Below, piece after piece: positions 52,289 to 63,864 of a stretch of DNA of 64,000 nt. The translations under genes and the position numbers were made by a program. Under the pieces are notes generated by a model. It saw nothing but the letters and a program-made list of their open reading frames with translations, did no database searches and was not told the origin of the DNA. Numbering within the stretch: the first letter of the stretch is position 1; each line of letters starts with the position of its first letter. Origin of the DNA: Plasmodiophora brassicae. Its lineage: Eukaryota; Endomyxa: Phytomyxea; Phytomyxea; Plasmodiophorida. Location of the stretch: contig CP145426.1 of the NCBI GenBank assembly GCA_036867785.1, positions 310,001 to 374,000 on the forward strand, in the 5' to 3' direction.

Positions 52289-54900
52289 ATGCCGTTCCCG
52301 ACGCGTCTGCTGGTTTTGCTGCTGGCGCCTACTATTACGCTGGTCAGCGCGTTCCGGAACCTGTCCGAATGTGCCATCTGCGACGGCACCAGCAGTTACG
52401 GCACCGTCATCATCGAGATCCACCCAGACGGTGCGTGCTGAAACGGTTGTATCTGTTCAACGGGACGTACATAACCGACAGGCCCGACATAGGAAACATG
52501 GAAGCCATTCCCATGCCGGCGTTCGTCGTGCGCGCGTCGCATCATGACGTCGCTGTTGGCTGACGCGCGTGTGCAGAGACTCCAATGACGTCTACGCCAT
52601 GATCATGCAGAAACTTGAATCGCATGATCCAGCGACGGCGGTAATGTTCCTGGATGTGATCTGGAGCGGGGACATGGCCCACCAGCTGGCGGACATGGGC
52701 ACGCTGGTCACGTCGGGCGAGCTGGCCGCCCCCGTCGACATGGAGCAACAGTACGCGACGGTTAACGGGGTTCGCGTCGCCGCGCCCTACTTCGTCGACA
52801 CCGGCTTCCTCTACTACCGGAAGGACCTGCTCGCGAAGTACGGGTACGCGTCGCCGCCGTCGACCTGGGACGAACTGGAGCAGATGGCGGCCGTGATCCA
52901 GGCCGGAGAACGCAAGACGAACCCGAGCTTCTGGGGCTACGTCTGGCAAGGCCTCGCCTACGAAGGCCTGACCTGCAACGTCCTGGAAGTGTTCGTCACG
53001 CACGGCGCGGGCGGCATCGTCGAACTAGACAAGACGGTATCGGTGAACAACCCGCTGGGCATCGCTGCGCTGGCGCGTATGGTGAACTGGATCGGGACGA
53101 TCTCGCCGCCCAGCGTCACCAGCATGGACGAGGCCGGGTCGCTCAAAGTGTTCTCGGCGGGCAACGCCGCGTTCCATCGCAACTGGCCGGACGTGCTGAC
53201 GTCGATCCGGGGCACGTTCGTCCAGAACATCACCGGGATCGCCCTCGTGCCCCATAACGGCGGGTCGACGTCGCACCATGGGACGCTGGGCGGCTGGATG
53301 ATTGGCGTGAACAAGTACGCGACGATGCAGGCGATGGCCGGCAAGGTCGTCTCCGAGCTGACCAGCGATCAGCACCAGATTAAGGAGTTCCACAAGAGCA
53401 ACAAGATGCCGGTCAACAAGGACGTCTTCATGGGCGAGGGCCTGTGTGCACCCTACAACCCGAACATAACGCAGATCTGCGATGTGGGGACGGTTCCCCC
53501 AGACTACATCGTGCCCAGGTGGTCGACCGTGGCCGCCCCGTACTACACGCTGACGTCTGCCATGGTGTACAACGCCGTCAACAGCGCCCTGCTGAGGCGG
53601 ATCACGCCGGGCGACGCGCTGGCCAAGCTGGAGTGCCAGCTGACACTTCAGCTGTATGGACAAGGGGCGCTCCCCCTTCAGTGTTTGACGGAGATCACCG
53701 TCCAGAGCTGGGCGTCGACAACAAACACCGCCCTGACGGCCGCTGCCATGATCATTGTTGCCGTTGCCGCTGGCTTCATCGTCGTGTTCCGCAACCACGC
53801 CGTTATGAAGGCGGCATCGCCCATCTTCTGCCTGAACATCTGCGTTGGTGGCCTCGTTCTCCTCGTTTCGAACATCACAGCGGGCCTGCACCCGGCCACG
53901 TACCGCGGATCCTGCTGGGCCACTGCCTGGCTGACCTGCATCGGGTTCGGGCAGCCGGTTTTCGATACGTGCCAGGTCGTTGACGTTGGGCGCCAGGTTC
54001 ATGGTCATGATGGGCGCGCTGTTCGTCAAGCACTGGCGCGTCGCACAGATCTTCCAGCTGGCGAAGTCCGGCCCACAGGCCATGAGCGTCGTCAAGATTA
54101 CCAACGCGGACGTCGCCAAGCGCGTCGCCTTGCTGGTTGTCCTCGACGTCGTCGTCCTTGGCATTTGGATGGGTCAGGCGCGTCGTGCCGTCCGTGCATC
54201 GACGAAGTCGACTAACGCGGCAACGGTACGTATAGGTGCCCAGGGAACCACTCCTTCGTACACGCGCGTCATGCAGGAGTCGTCGTGCCCGTGCCAGAAC
54301 GCCGATTTGCACCAGTTCGTGACCGCGTGCACGTTGGGCGCCGGCGGCCTGTGGACCGTTGTCGTCCTGCACGGCATCGTGATCGTCTGGGGCACCGTCA
54401 TCGCGATTCGCACCCGCAACATCCCCATGCTGCTCTTCAATGAATCGGTATCGCCTGCGTCGTTTGTCGTACGAGAGTACGACGACCGACGTCCCCGGTT
54501 GTGTGTCGTAGAAATTCATGGGGCTGACGACGTACAACATCGCGCTGATCATGGTCCTGACCCTGCCCGTCATGCTGCTGGCCGGGTCGAACCCGTCCAT
54601 GGGGCTCCTGGTCCGCGGTGTGGCCGCCGTCCTCGTCGTCACCCTCACCATTGTCGTCCTGTTCGGCTACAAGTTCTTCCTTGTCGTAACGATGACACCC
54701 GAACAGCTCAAGAGTCTGAAAGTAAGTTGCCATGATATGCGCTGAGCGTGCCGCCTGCTCAACCTGCCTGTCAGCAACAAACGGTAGTCCAAGGCCCTTC
54801 CGGAAGAGGAATTATCGAGGGCGTTATAGCAGCGCCTGGAAAAGGGCAGGGCCGCTCAACGCCGGTTCCTCCCGTTGTGTTCGAATCACGGCTGGTTTAG
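52289..54900 (+). CDS. Class C 7TM receptor with bacterial-type solute-binding ectodomain, copy 1
   Basis: A signal peptide (MPFPTRLLVLLLAPTITLVS) precedes FRNLSECAICDGTSSYG. The ectodomain resembles extracellular solute-binding proteins of ABC importers (family 1): VMFLDVIWSGDMAHQLADMG, RVAAPYFVDTGFLYYRKDLL, KYGYASPPSTWDELEQMAAV, NPSFWGYVWQGLAYEGLTC and GTLGGWMIGVNKYA. A class C 7TM core follows: FRNHAVMKAASPIFCLNICV, CWATAWLTCIGFG, RFMVMMGALFVKHWRVAQIF, LWTVVVLHGIVIVWGTVIAI, TTYNIALIMVLTLPVMLLAG and VLFGYKFFLVV. A last intron (starting GTAAGTTGCC after LKSLK) joins QQTVVQGPSGRG to the stop at 54898-54900. Introns near 52435-52600, 53945-54000 and 54465-54525 are needed, and the second exon join is not fully resolved. 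It is probably a G-protein-coupled nutrient or ligand sensor. Confidence 0.8.
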
Positions 54901-55121
54901 TACATGTTTCCATGCATTCTCCTGCATCGCTGCTTTCAGTAATTATTAATGTACACCAAGGCTGCTCTTCGTAATTTATGGCACGAGCTAGCCTCAACCC
55001 AGGACGATGCCACCAGGAACGGTCATCTCTTGCAGAGTTGGTCGCCGTGTCGTCCGCGGGTCCCGGCATACGGTCAAGTGATCTGCCATTACTGGTAGCA
55101 GGAAAGCCAACGCGGGCACGT

Positions 55122-57175
55122 TTATTGTTTGGACAACGTTGCTCCGTTTCGTAGAGCGTCAAGCATCGCAGGGTCTCCATGGGATTCGGCCAACGCGAGG
55201 ACGTCATTCCCGACCCGAATACCATGAGCGATCAGCGCCTCCACAATGTCGATGCGATCAACGGATATGGCCATGGACAGCAAGTCTTGCCCCTTCGCGT
55301 TCACCATCGAGTTCATGTCGTCTGGGTTGCCGGCTTTAACCAGCTTGTTCAGTGCGTTGATATCGCCTTGCGTAATGGCGTCTTCGAGCGCGGTCCTGAG
55401 GCAGGCACCCTTCACGAGCAGTGTCTCCAGCACTGTACTGTCTGGAATCATAGTTGCTGCCACGAACGCCACGCTAGTACCGGCGCTCGATGCCACGTTA
55501 GGGTCAGCGCCTGTTCGCAAGAGAAGGTCGACCATCCAGGGGTTCCCAGTACGGATCGCCTTTTCCAGTAACGTTGCGTCCGAGTCGACCCTCGCGTTCA
55601 AGTCATGAACGGCTCTGGACAGGATCCAGGCCAATCGTTGACTGTCAGTCGAGGCCACAGGCTGCTGGTTGGCCGACACAGCAGGGCTCCTTTCGATCAA
55701 GTGCGCTAACGCGTTCCTGCCAGAGGAGTCGACCGGGTTTGCGTCGGCACCTGCGCGGGTTAAAGCAGCGCCGAGAGCGTAGAACTCGGATTCGGCAGCG
55801 ATTATCAGTGCCGTTCTTCCCAGCATATCGACTGCGTTGATGTCCAGAAGGAATCCGTCTCGGATCAAGATATCAACCAACGTTGGGTCGTTGTTGTGGA
55901 CGGCGATATGCAAGGGCGTGTCGCCAGTTCGGTCAATCGCGTTAACGTCAGCGTAGGACAGGAGTAGTAGTCGGACAATCTTGTGGAATTTCTTGCGACA
56001 GGCAACGTGCAGAGCCGTTTCGGAGCGACTGCCCTCCTGGTAGCCTGCGTTAACGTCGGCACCGGACTCAACGAGTAGCTTGCAGAAACGCTCGAGGTCA
56101 TTGGCCGCCGCGATATGAAGCGCAGTCAGTCCCGACGCGTCGCGGGCGTTGGGATCAGCATGGAATTCCAGGAGTTTCGCGACGATCGCCTCCTCCCTGT
56201 CCTGCAATGCGATGTGAAGGAGGGGGTCGCCCGACCAGCTGCGCTCGTTTACGTCGCAAGCTTTCGCCAGTACGCAAACGGCCGCCACGTCCTTGCGTGC
56301 GATTGCCACGTGCAATGGGGAGCGATGCTTCTCGTCAAACATGGTCGGATTCTGGACGCGGCGAACCAAGACTGCAATCGTTTGAGAAGAGCAGTTGGCA
56401 GATGACAGTTCGGCCGACAAGGCGTCCTCTACGAGTGCAGCGCGAACGCCAGGCAGCAGCCATTTCAGCATCAGGTCCATTAGGGAATAGTCGCGGTCCT
56501 TCATGGCCTTGTAGAATTCGTCGAATCGCGGCGCTGAGCATTGGAGACGGCGAGTCACCAGCACTCGTAAAACGGGTTCGTGAATTAACCTGATGCGATT
56601 CTAATGAGAAACGATCACCGCGACCTTGAAATACAGGTGTCACCCAAACAGACCCGTTCTTATCGTCGCGCCAGAAGTCGAGGCAATCCGTAAACGATTT
56701 CTCTTGATTGCGGGAAACTAGGTCCTCAACGATGCCGTTGAACAAGAAGGTGATGTCGAGGTAATCCGCCGCCCGCAGCATCGCGCGCATGTCGCTTTCA
56801 TACATCGAAGGATCGATTTCCATCTCGGCCATCCACCAGTCCACCTTGGCCCGGTCCATGTCGATGGCGAGAAACGATGCAATCTGTGGACGGAGGTGAA
56901 TGACACGAGCTGGCGTTCCATGACGCCCCACAGCGTACGAGTTTCGAGGTTCGCGCATTGAACGGAACCTTGACCTTGGTAACGGTCGAATCTTGTCCGA
57001 GCAGGCTGGCAATCAGCCGGGCGTTCTTCATGGCGCTCTGCCGAGGTACACGCACCGACTTGTTGTCGTCGTCCTCAGCAACGAGCTCGAGAACCGCTGC
57101 ACTCGTCTCGTTGATTGCAAGGAAGCCCCCGCTGCCGCCATCGATCGGTTCACTCGGCGCCACTGGATCGTCCAT
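55122..57175 (-). CDS. SKP1/BTB-like plus ankyrin-repeat protein, copy 1
   Basis: Exons 56939-57175, 56654-56883 and 55122-56589 join in frame across introns of 55 and 64 nt, giving 644 aa. The N-terminal ~150 residues look like a SKP1/BTB fold: VRVPRQSAMKNARLIASLLG, KVKVPFNARTSKL, IASFLAIDMDRAKVDWWMAE, then ESDMRAMLRAADYLDITFLF. After VTRRLQCSAPRFDEFYKAMK come about nine ankyrin repeats, for example HRSPLHVAIARKDVAAVCVL, GDPLLHIALQDREEAIVAKL, GLTALHIAAANDLERFCKLL, ETALHVACRKKFHKIVRLLL, GDTPLHIAVHNNDPTLVDIL and GRTALIIAAESEFYALGAAL. It ends RNGATLSKQ. The layout suggests an adaptor for a ubiquitin ligase (inference). The gene is convergent with receptor copy 1. Confidence 0.85.
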
Positions 57176-57641
57176 CTCGTTCGGTTCAGGTCAGTCCGCG
57201 GAAATGCCGTGAGATGGAGGCGTCATTGTCAACATCACGAACCAGAGTGGGAGAGGGGCCCATATGGGCGACGCGTTCAGCACCCCAGGCAAGACCGCAC
57301 TGGTCGGGCGGCTCTGGCCCCTCTAGCCACCTGCGAACAGCAGGAGTGCTACACAGCTGCTAACAACAAACGGCGAACCCGTTCCATGCAGGACACACGC
57401 CTGCGCCTACCGCCCGAGCGGTCCACTCAGGAGACTCTGAGACAACCGCACGAGTGGAGATTACACGGGAACCTTACCCCACCGCACGAGCGGTACACTG
57501 TGAACGAACACAGCAAACAATCTCGACCGAATTGCCCACGCGAGGCTCCATCCCACATCAACCTCCATCGTCCAATACAAACTCAGCAGCCACAGGCGCA
57601 CCCACAACCACTGTGCAACAATAACAACGTAACGTTCACGT
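57176..57641. other. Spacer between the two ankyrin genes
   Basis: Contains the presumed promoter of copy 1 and 3' flank of copy 2. It includes the repeated word CGAGCGG(T)CCACTC/CGAGCGGTACACTG around 57414-57500. No coding frame is convincing. Confidence 0.45.
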
Positions 57642-59704
57642 TTACTGTTTGGAAAACGTTGCTCCGTTTCGTAGAGCGTCAAGCATCGCAGTGTCGCCAC
57701 GGGATTCGGCCAACGAGATGACGTCATTCCCGACCCGAATCCCATGAGCGATCAGCACCTTAACAATGTCGATGCGAGCAACGGATATGGCCATGGACAG
57801 CAAATCTTGCCCCTTCGCGTTCACCATCGAGTTCATGTCGTCTGGGTTTCCGGCTTTAACCAGCTTGTTCAGTGCGTTAATATCGCCTTGGGTAATGGCG
57901 TCTTCGAGCGCGGTCCTGTGGCAGGCGCCCTTCACGAGCAGTGTCTCCAGCACTGTACTGTCCGGAATCATAGTTGCTGCCAGGAAGGCCACGCTAGTAC
58001 CGGTGCTCGATGTCACGTTAGGATCAGCGCCTGCTCGCAAGAGAAGGTCGACCATCCAGGAGTTCCCAGTACGGATCGCCTTTTCCAGTAATGTGGCGTC
58101 CGAGCCGATCCGCGCGTTCAAGTCATGAACGGCTCGGGACAGGATCCAGGCCAATCGTTGACTGTCAGACGAGGCCATAGGCTGCTGGTTGGCCTGCGGA
58201 GCGAGCACAAAAGGACTCCTCTCGATCAAATGCGCCAACGCGTTCCTGCCAGAGGAGTCGACCGGGTTTGCGTCGGCACCTGCGCGGGATAGAGCAGCGC
58301 CGAGAGCGTAGAACTCGGATTCGGCAGCGATTATCAGTGCCGTTCTTCCCAGCAGATCGACTGCGTTGATGTCCAGAAGGAATCCGTCTCGGATCAAGAT
58401 ATCAACCAACGTTGGGTCGTTGTTGCGGACGGCGATATGCAACGGCGTGTCGCCATTGCGGTCAATCGCGTTAACATCGGCGTTGGACAGGAGTAGTAGT
58501 CGGGCAATCTTGTGCGACTTCTTGCGGCACGCAACGTGCAAAGCCGTTTCTGAGCGGCTGCCCTCCTCGTAGCCCGCGTTGACGTCGGCATCGAACTCTA
58601 CGAGTAGCTTGCAGAAACGCGCAAGATCATTCTCAACCGCGATATGAAGCGCAGTCAGTCCCGACGCGTTGCGGGCGTTGGGATCAGCCTGGAATTCCAG
58701 GAGTTCCGCGACGATCGCCTCCTCCCTGTCCTGCAATGCGATATGAAGGAGGGGGTCGCCAGACCAGCTGCGCTCGTCTACGTCGCAGACTTTCGCCAGT
58801 TCACAAACGGCCGCCACATTCTTGAGAGCGATTGCCACGTGCAAAGGGGAGCGATGCTTCTCGTCAAACATCGCCGGATTCTCGACACGGCGAACCAAGA
58901 CAGCAATCGTTTGAGATGAGCAGCTGGCAGATGACAGTTCGGCCAACAATGCGTCCTCTACGAGAGCAGCGCGAACGCCAGGTAGCAGCCATTTCAGCAT
59001 CAGGTCCATTAGAGAATAGTCGCGGTCCTTCATGGCCTTGTAGAATTCGTCGAATCGCGGCGCTGAGCATTGGAGACGGCGTGTCACCAGCACTCGTAAA
59101 ACGGGTTCGTGAATTAACCTGATGCGATTCTAATGAGAAACAATCACCGCGACCTTGAAATACAGGTGCAACCCGAACCCGTTCGTATCGTCGCGCCAGA
59201 AGTCGAGACAATCCGTGAACGATTTCTCTCGATTGCGGAAAACTAGTTCCTGAACGATACCGTCGAACATGAAGGTGATATCGAGGTAATTCGCAGCCTG
59301 CAGCATCGCCCGCATGTCGCCTTCAGACATTGAAGGATCGTATCTCATCTCGGTCATCCACTGGAACACCTTTGCCCGGTCCATGTCCATCGCTAGAAAT
59401 GCTGCAACCTGATGTAGACAGCGGTGAATGGCACGAGCTGGCGTTTCAAGACGCCCCCGCAGCGTACGCGTTTCGTGGTTCGCGCGTCGAACGGAACGTT
59501 CACCTTTGTAGCAGTCGAATCTTGGCCGAGCAGGCTGGCAATCAGCCGGGCGTTCTTGATGGCGCTCTGTCGAGGTACACGCACCGACAGGTTGTCGTCG
59601 TCTTCAGCAACGAGCTCCAGATCTGCTTCAGTCGTCTCGTTGATTGCAATGAAGACCCCGTTGCCGCCATCGGCCTGTACATCCTGCGCTACTGAATCGT
59701 CCAT
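57642..59704 (-). CDS. SKP1/BTB-like plus ankyrin-repeat protein, copy 2
   Basis: Exons 59468-59704, 59179-59408 and 57642-59118 give 647 aa, with exactly the same intron positions and phases as copy 1 (first two exons of identical length, 237 and 230 nt). Sequence is nearly identical through the ankyrin region, with scattered substitutions and a three-residue insertion near SPFVLAPQANQQP. The N-terminal SKP1-like part is more diverged (VFQWMTEMRYDPSMSEGDMR, then AANYLDITFMFDGIVQELV). The start Met in MDDSVAQDV is placed by homology with copy 1 (MDDPVAPSE); an upstream in-frame extension to 59833 is less likely. Confidence 0.85.
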
Positions 59705-60309
59705 CTCGTTCGGTTGCATACCCGGTCTGTCAACAGGGTCGACGAGGCGATTAGCACTCCTGATCTCGCGTGACCCCACGTACCTGTGGCATTGTTGTCG
59801 CGTGCCCTCCTCGTGCATTGACATAGGCGACACAAGTGGTCATTGTACGCGTGTCCCCCTCGGGACGATCCGATACCCATTGCACAGCGGGACCGGCTCA
59901 AATGTGACAAGGCGAGAAACAGTTTGGGGTTGACAGGATCTGTTCGAGCTAGGGCCGGTTTTCAGCGGTACGACGGTACTGGAGAAGGCGGGAAGGAACA
60001 TCATGCCATGCGCGGACCTGCACTCTGCAGAATCCGGCGCCACTTGTCCAGGGACACGCGAGTCCACAGGTCAGAGGACGTTGAGCAGCCGCTCCTCAGA
60101 CCTAGCCATATTGGGAGCCCGGTTGACCAGCTGGTTGTGGTCAGGCAGGTCCCCGAATATTTGACCCCGCTCTCTGCTGCGGCTCGTCACATGAGACAGG
60201 TTGCACATATAAGGTGCTTCACAAGAAGTGGTCCAGTGGAACGGCGGCACCTGTCAGTGGCGCTGGGCAATACGACTTTCGCGTACGTCGGGCAACCGCT
60301 TCGTCGGGG
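59705..60309. other. Divergent promoter region of ankyrin copy 2 and receptor copy 2
   Basis: The two genes read away from each other here. No open frame on either strand has convincing composition. Confidence 0.45.
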
Positions 60310-62888
60310 ATGCTGGCTGTTGGCGCATTGCTCCTGGCCGTTCCACTGGCCAGTGCCTTCCGCAATCTGTCCGAATGCCCATCCTGCGATGGGACCAGCA
60401 GCTACGGCAACGTCATCCTCGAGGTCCACCCCGACGGTTCGTGTCGAGCCTCTCCGCGTTGTCTGTGAAGCTGACCACATACCCCATATATAGGAGACAT
60501 AGAGGCGCTTCCCATGCCATCGTACAATGGGTCGTGGATCGGGTCGCCCGTCGAATCAGTAACGAGTGTTGCAGGAACTCGGACGACCAGTACGCCCTGA
60601 TCATGCAGAAGCTGAACGCGCACGATCCGACGATGGCGGTTATGTACCTGGACGTGATCTGGAGCGGGGACATGGCCCACCTGCTAGCGGACATGGGCAC
60701 ACTTGTCACGGCGGACGCGCTGGCCGCTCCCGTCATGATGGAGCAACAGTACGCGACGGTTAACGGGGTTCGTGTCGCCGCACCCTACTACGTCGACACC
60801 GGCTTCCTCTACTACCGGAAGGATCTGCTCACGAAATACGGGTACGCGTCGCCGCCGTCGACCTGGGGCGAACTGGAGCAGATGGCGGCCGTGATCCAGG
60901 CCGGGGAGCGCAAGAAGAACCCCAACTTCTGGGGGTACGTCTGGCAGGGCAACGCCTACGAAGGCCTGACCTGCGACGTTCTGGAAGTGTTCGTCTCGCA
61001 CGGCGCCGGTAGCATCGTCGAGCTGGATCGGACGGTATCGGTGAACAACCCGCTGGGCGTCGCTGCGCTGGCGCGCATGGTGAACTGGGTCGGGACGATA
61101 TCGCCGCCCAGCGTCACGAACATGGACGAATCCGGGTCGCTGAACACGTTCGCGGCGGGCAACGCCGCGTTCCTTCGTAGCTGGCCGTACGTGCTCACGT
61201 CGATCTGGGGCACGTTCGTCCAGAACATCACCGGGATCGCGCTCCTGCCGAGTAACGGCGGGTCGACGTCGCGTCATGGGACGCTGGGCGGCTGGATGGT
61301 GGGCGTCAACAAATTCGCGACGATGCAGACGATGGCCGGCCAGCTGGTGTCCGAGCTGACGAGCGAGCAGCACCAACGGATGGAGTTCCGCACGAACAAC
61401 AAGATGCCGGTCAACAAGGACATCTTCATGGGGGCGGGCCTGTGTGCACCCTACAACCCCAACATAACGCAGATCTGCGATGTGGGGGCGGTTCCCCAAG
61501 ACTACATCGTGCCTAGGTGGTCCACTGTGGCCGCCCCGTACTACACGGCGACGTCTGCCATGGTGTACAACGCCGTCAACAGCGCTCTGCTGCGCCTGAT
61601 CACGCCGGGCGACGCGCTGACCAAGCTGGAGTGCCAGCTGACCCTTCAGCTGCACGGGCGGGATGCGCTCCCGATGCACTGTTTAACGGAGATCGCCGTC
61701 CAGAGCTGGGCGTCGACAACGATCACTGCCCTGACCGTCGTCGCCTTGTGCATTGTCGTGGTGGCCGCCGGATTCATCAGCGCCTTCAGGAACCACGCCG
61801 TTATGAAGGCGGCGTCGCCCATCTTCTGCCTGAACATCTGCGTCGGAGGCATGATTCTCCTGATTTCAAACATCACAGCGGGCCTGCACCCGGCCACATA
61901 TCCGGGTTCGTGCTGGGCCACTGTATGGCTGACCTGCATCGGGTACGCTGATCGCATCCACAACGTGTTACGCGAGGGTACTGACGCGAGGCGACAACAG
62001 GTTCATGGTCATGATGGGCGCTCTGTTCGTCAAGCACTGGCGCGTCGCTCAGATCTTCAACTTATCGACATCCGGCCAGCGTGGCATGGCCGTCGTCAAG
62101 ATCACCAATACCGATGTCGGCAAGCGCGTCGCCCTGCTCGTCGCCCTCGACGTCGTCGTCCTTGGCATTTGGATGGGTCCGTTCGCCATGCTCTGCGACC
62201 GACCAGCGCGTAACGCTGCGCTTGAATGCTACAGGTGCCCAGGGGACAACTCCTTCGTACACGCGCGTTATGCAGGAGTCGTCGTGCCCCTGCCAGAACG
62301 CTGATTTGCACCAGTTCGTGACCGCGTGCAGGTTGGACGCCGGCGGCCTGTGGACCGTTGTCGTCCTGCATGGCATCCTGATCGTCTGGGGCACCGCCAT
62401 CGCGATTCGCACACGCAACATCCCCATGCTCCTCTTCAATGAATCGGTATCGCCTGCGTCGTTGTCCCGCGAGACCACGGCCGACGTCCCCGTTGTGTGT
62501 TGTCACAGAAATTCATGGGGCTGACGACGTACAACATCGCGCTGATCATGGTCCTGACACTGCCCGTCATGCTGCTGGCCGGTTCGAACCCGTCCATGGG
62601 GCTCCTGGTTCGGGGCGTGGCCGCCGTCCTCGTCGTCACCTTGACCATCGTCGTCCTGTTCGGCTACAAGTTCTTCCTTGTCTTAACGATGACTTCCGAG
62701 GAGGTCGACACTCTTAAGGTGAGAACGTCCTGCTGCTGGCTCGACGTGCGTCTTCGATGACGCGCGTGGCACAGCAACAAACGGTCGTCGCGGCGGGGTC
62801 CTCAGGCAAAGGCGTTGTGACGGCGTCGTCGAAAGACCGAGCGACCGCTCGTTCTACGCCGAGCCAACCCGTTGCTGGCAACCTTTGA
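60310..62888 (+). CDS. Class C 7TM receptor with bacterial-type solute-binding ectodomain, copy 2
   Basis: Paralogue of the gene at 52289-54900. A signal peptide (MLAVGALLLAVPLASA) precedes FRNLSECPSCDGTSSYGNVI. An intron ending CATATATAG leads to DIEALPMPSYNG, then a second to NSDDQYALIMQKLNAHDPTM. The binding domain (VMYLDVIWSGDMAHLLADMG, APYYVDTGFLYYRKDLLTKY, GTLGGWMVGVNKFATMQTMA) and 7TM core (AVMKAASPIFCLNICVGGMI, RFMVMMGALFVKHWRVAQIF, TTYNIALIMVLTLPVMLLAG) match copy 1 closely. Introns lie near 61950-62001 and 62460-62510. The last intron (GTGAGAACG...GGCACAG) joins VDTLK to QQTVVAAGSSGKGVV, ending SQPVAGNL at 62888. The cytoplasmic tail is the most diverged part between copies. Confidence 0.82.
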
Positions 62889-63212
62889 CCCTCGTGATCG
62901 TACTGTCGACCTCATCCACTACATCATCAATAAACTGAAGCTGCCCGAGATCCCACCCCCAAGGAACGGTTAAACCAGGACGGGGGATCATCGGCAAGCG
63001 CGCTGTACAGTCGAAGCAGCATGCGAGCACCCGTCCTACGCCGACCCGTCCTGTTGTCGACAATCTTTGACCTTTGTCTTTATCCGCCTTTCTTGGCGTA
63101 CCTGTACCTTGAGAGTGGGATGGAGTTGCTGTTACTGGCCTGGAGCTGCTGTCAGAGATCCATCCCGAGACGCGGATCGCCATGTGACGGTCAGCGTCGC
63201 CCTGGATTAGGC
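62889..63212. other. No confident gene
   Basis: A minus-strand frame (62854-63183) contains RPGLTVPWGWDLGQLQFIDD then VVDEVDSTITRVKGCQQRVG, which is protein-like, but it overlaps the receptor 3' end and lacks other support. Confidence 0.35.
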
Positions 63213-63864
63213 ATGGACGACGTCAACAATCGGCGGTCGATGGCCAGCGACTCGAGCACGCTCGGGCGCGGACGCCCCCACCGACGCCTATCGCCGAGTG
63301 TCGTCAGGCACAAGAGCGCCAACCGCACCGTGATCCCATGGCGACTTGACAGGTCGTCCGTCCGCTCCGACCGACAGGGAGGCGCACGCCCCACAGCTGA
63401 CCCCGTTTGTTATATAGGACGATGGTGCCGACCGCCTCCCAACGTTCAGGGTCCGTTGACAGACGGCCCGACCACCACGAAGGGCCGGCGGCTGCGAATG
63501 GGGACTCATCGCCCGCCTCCATGAACGTCGCCAACGTCATGTGCAAGGTACAGGTGCCCCGGCCTGTCCGCTCCAGGTCATGTTCTGATTGCGACGGCAG
63601 GTACGCGCGGCCGCTGCCCTCGACATTCGTCCGATCGGGACGGAGCCGGCGCCGAAGCTGACCGTGGCCGAGTTCGCCGCCGGCCGAGGCGTGTCGGAAA
63701 CGGCGCTGCAGGACCTGCTGGCGCAGGCCGTCCGGGACGACGCGCGAACCACGCTGGATCCACAGGCGCATGTCGACTACACGATCATCATGCAGAGCTT
63801 CGGCCGGGGCCTGCAGGCCCATGGCGCGCTGCCGATCGCTCTGCTACACGACCAGCTGGAGTGA
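63213..63864 (+). CDS. Unidentified multi-exon gene
   Basis: A first exon beginning MDDVNNRRSMASDSSTLGRG is followed by basic, Arg-rich sequence (RPHRRLSPSVVRHKSANRTV). A middle exon reads VPTASQRSGSVDRRPDHHEG, then DSSPASMNVANVMCK. A last exon reads LDIRPIGTEPAPKLTVAEFA, GRGVSETALQDLLAQAVRDD and IMQSFGRGLQAHGALPIALL, ending DQLE at 63864. The last exon is helix-rich and clearly coding in character. Introns of about 45-60 nt are inferred between these blocks. No family is recognised. Confidence 0.45.

Noticed and set aside
52289-52600. Receptor copy 1 considered broken because its second exon join could not be phased cleanly
   Set aside because: All other exons match copy 2 and remain open. 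The difficulty more likely reflects my inability to place one short intron than a defect.
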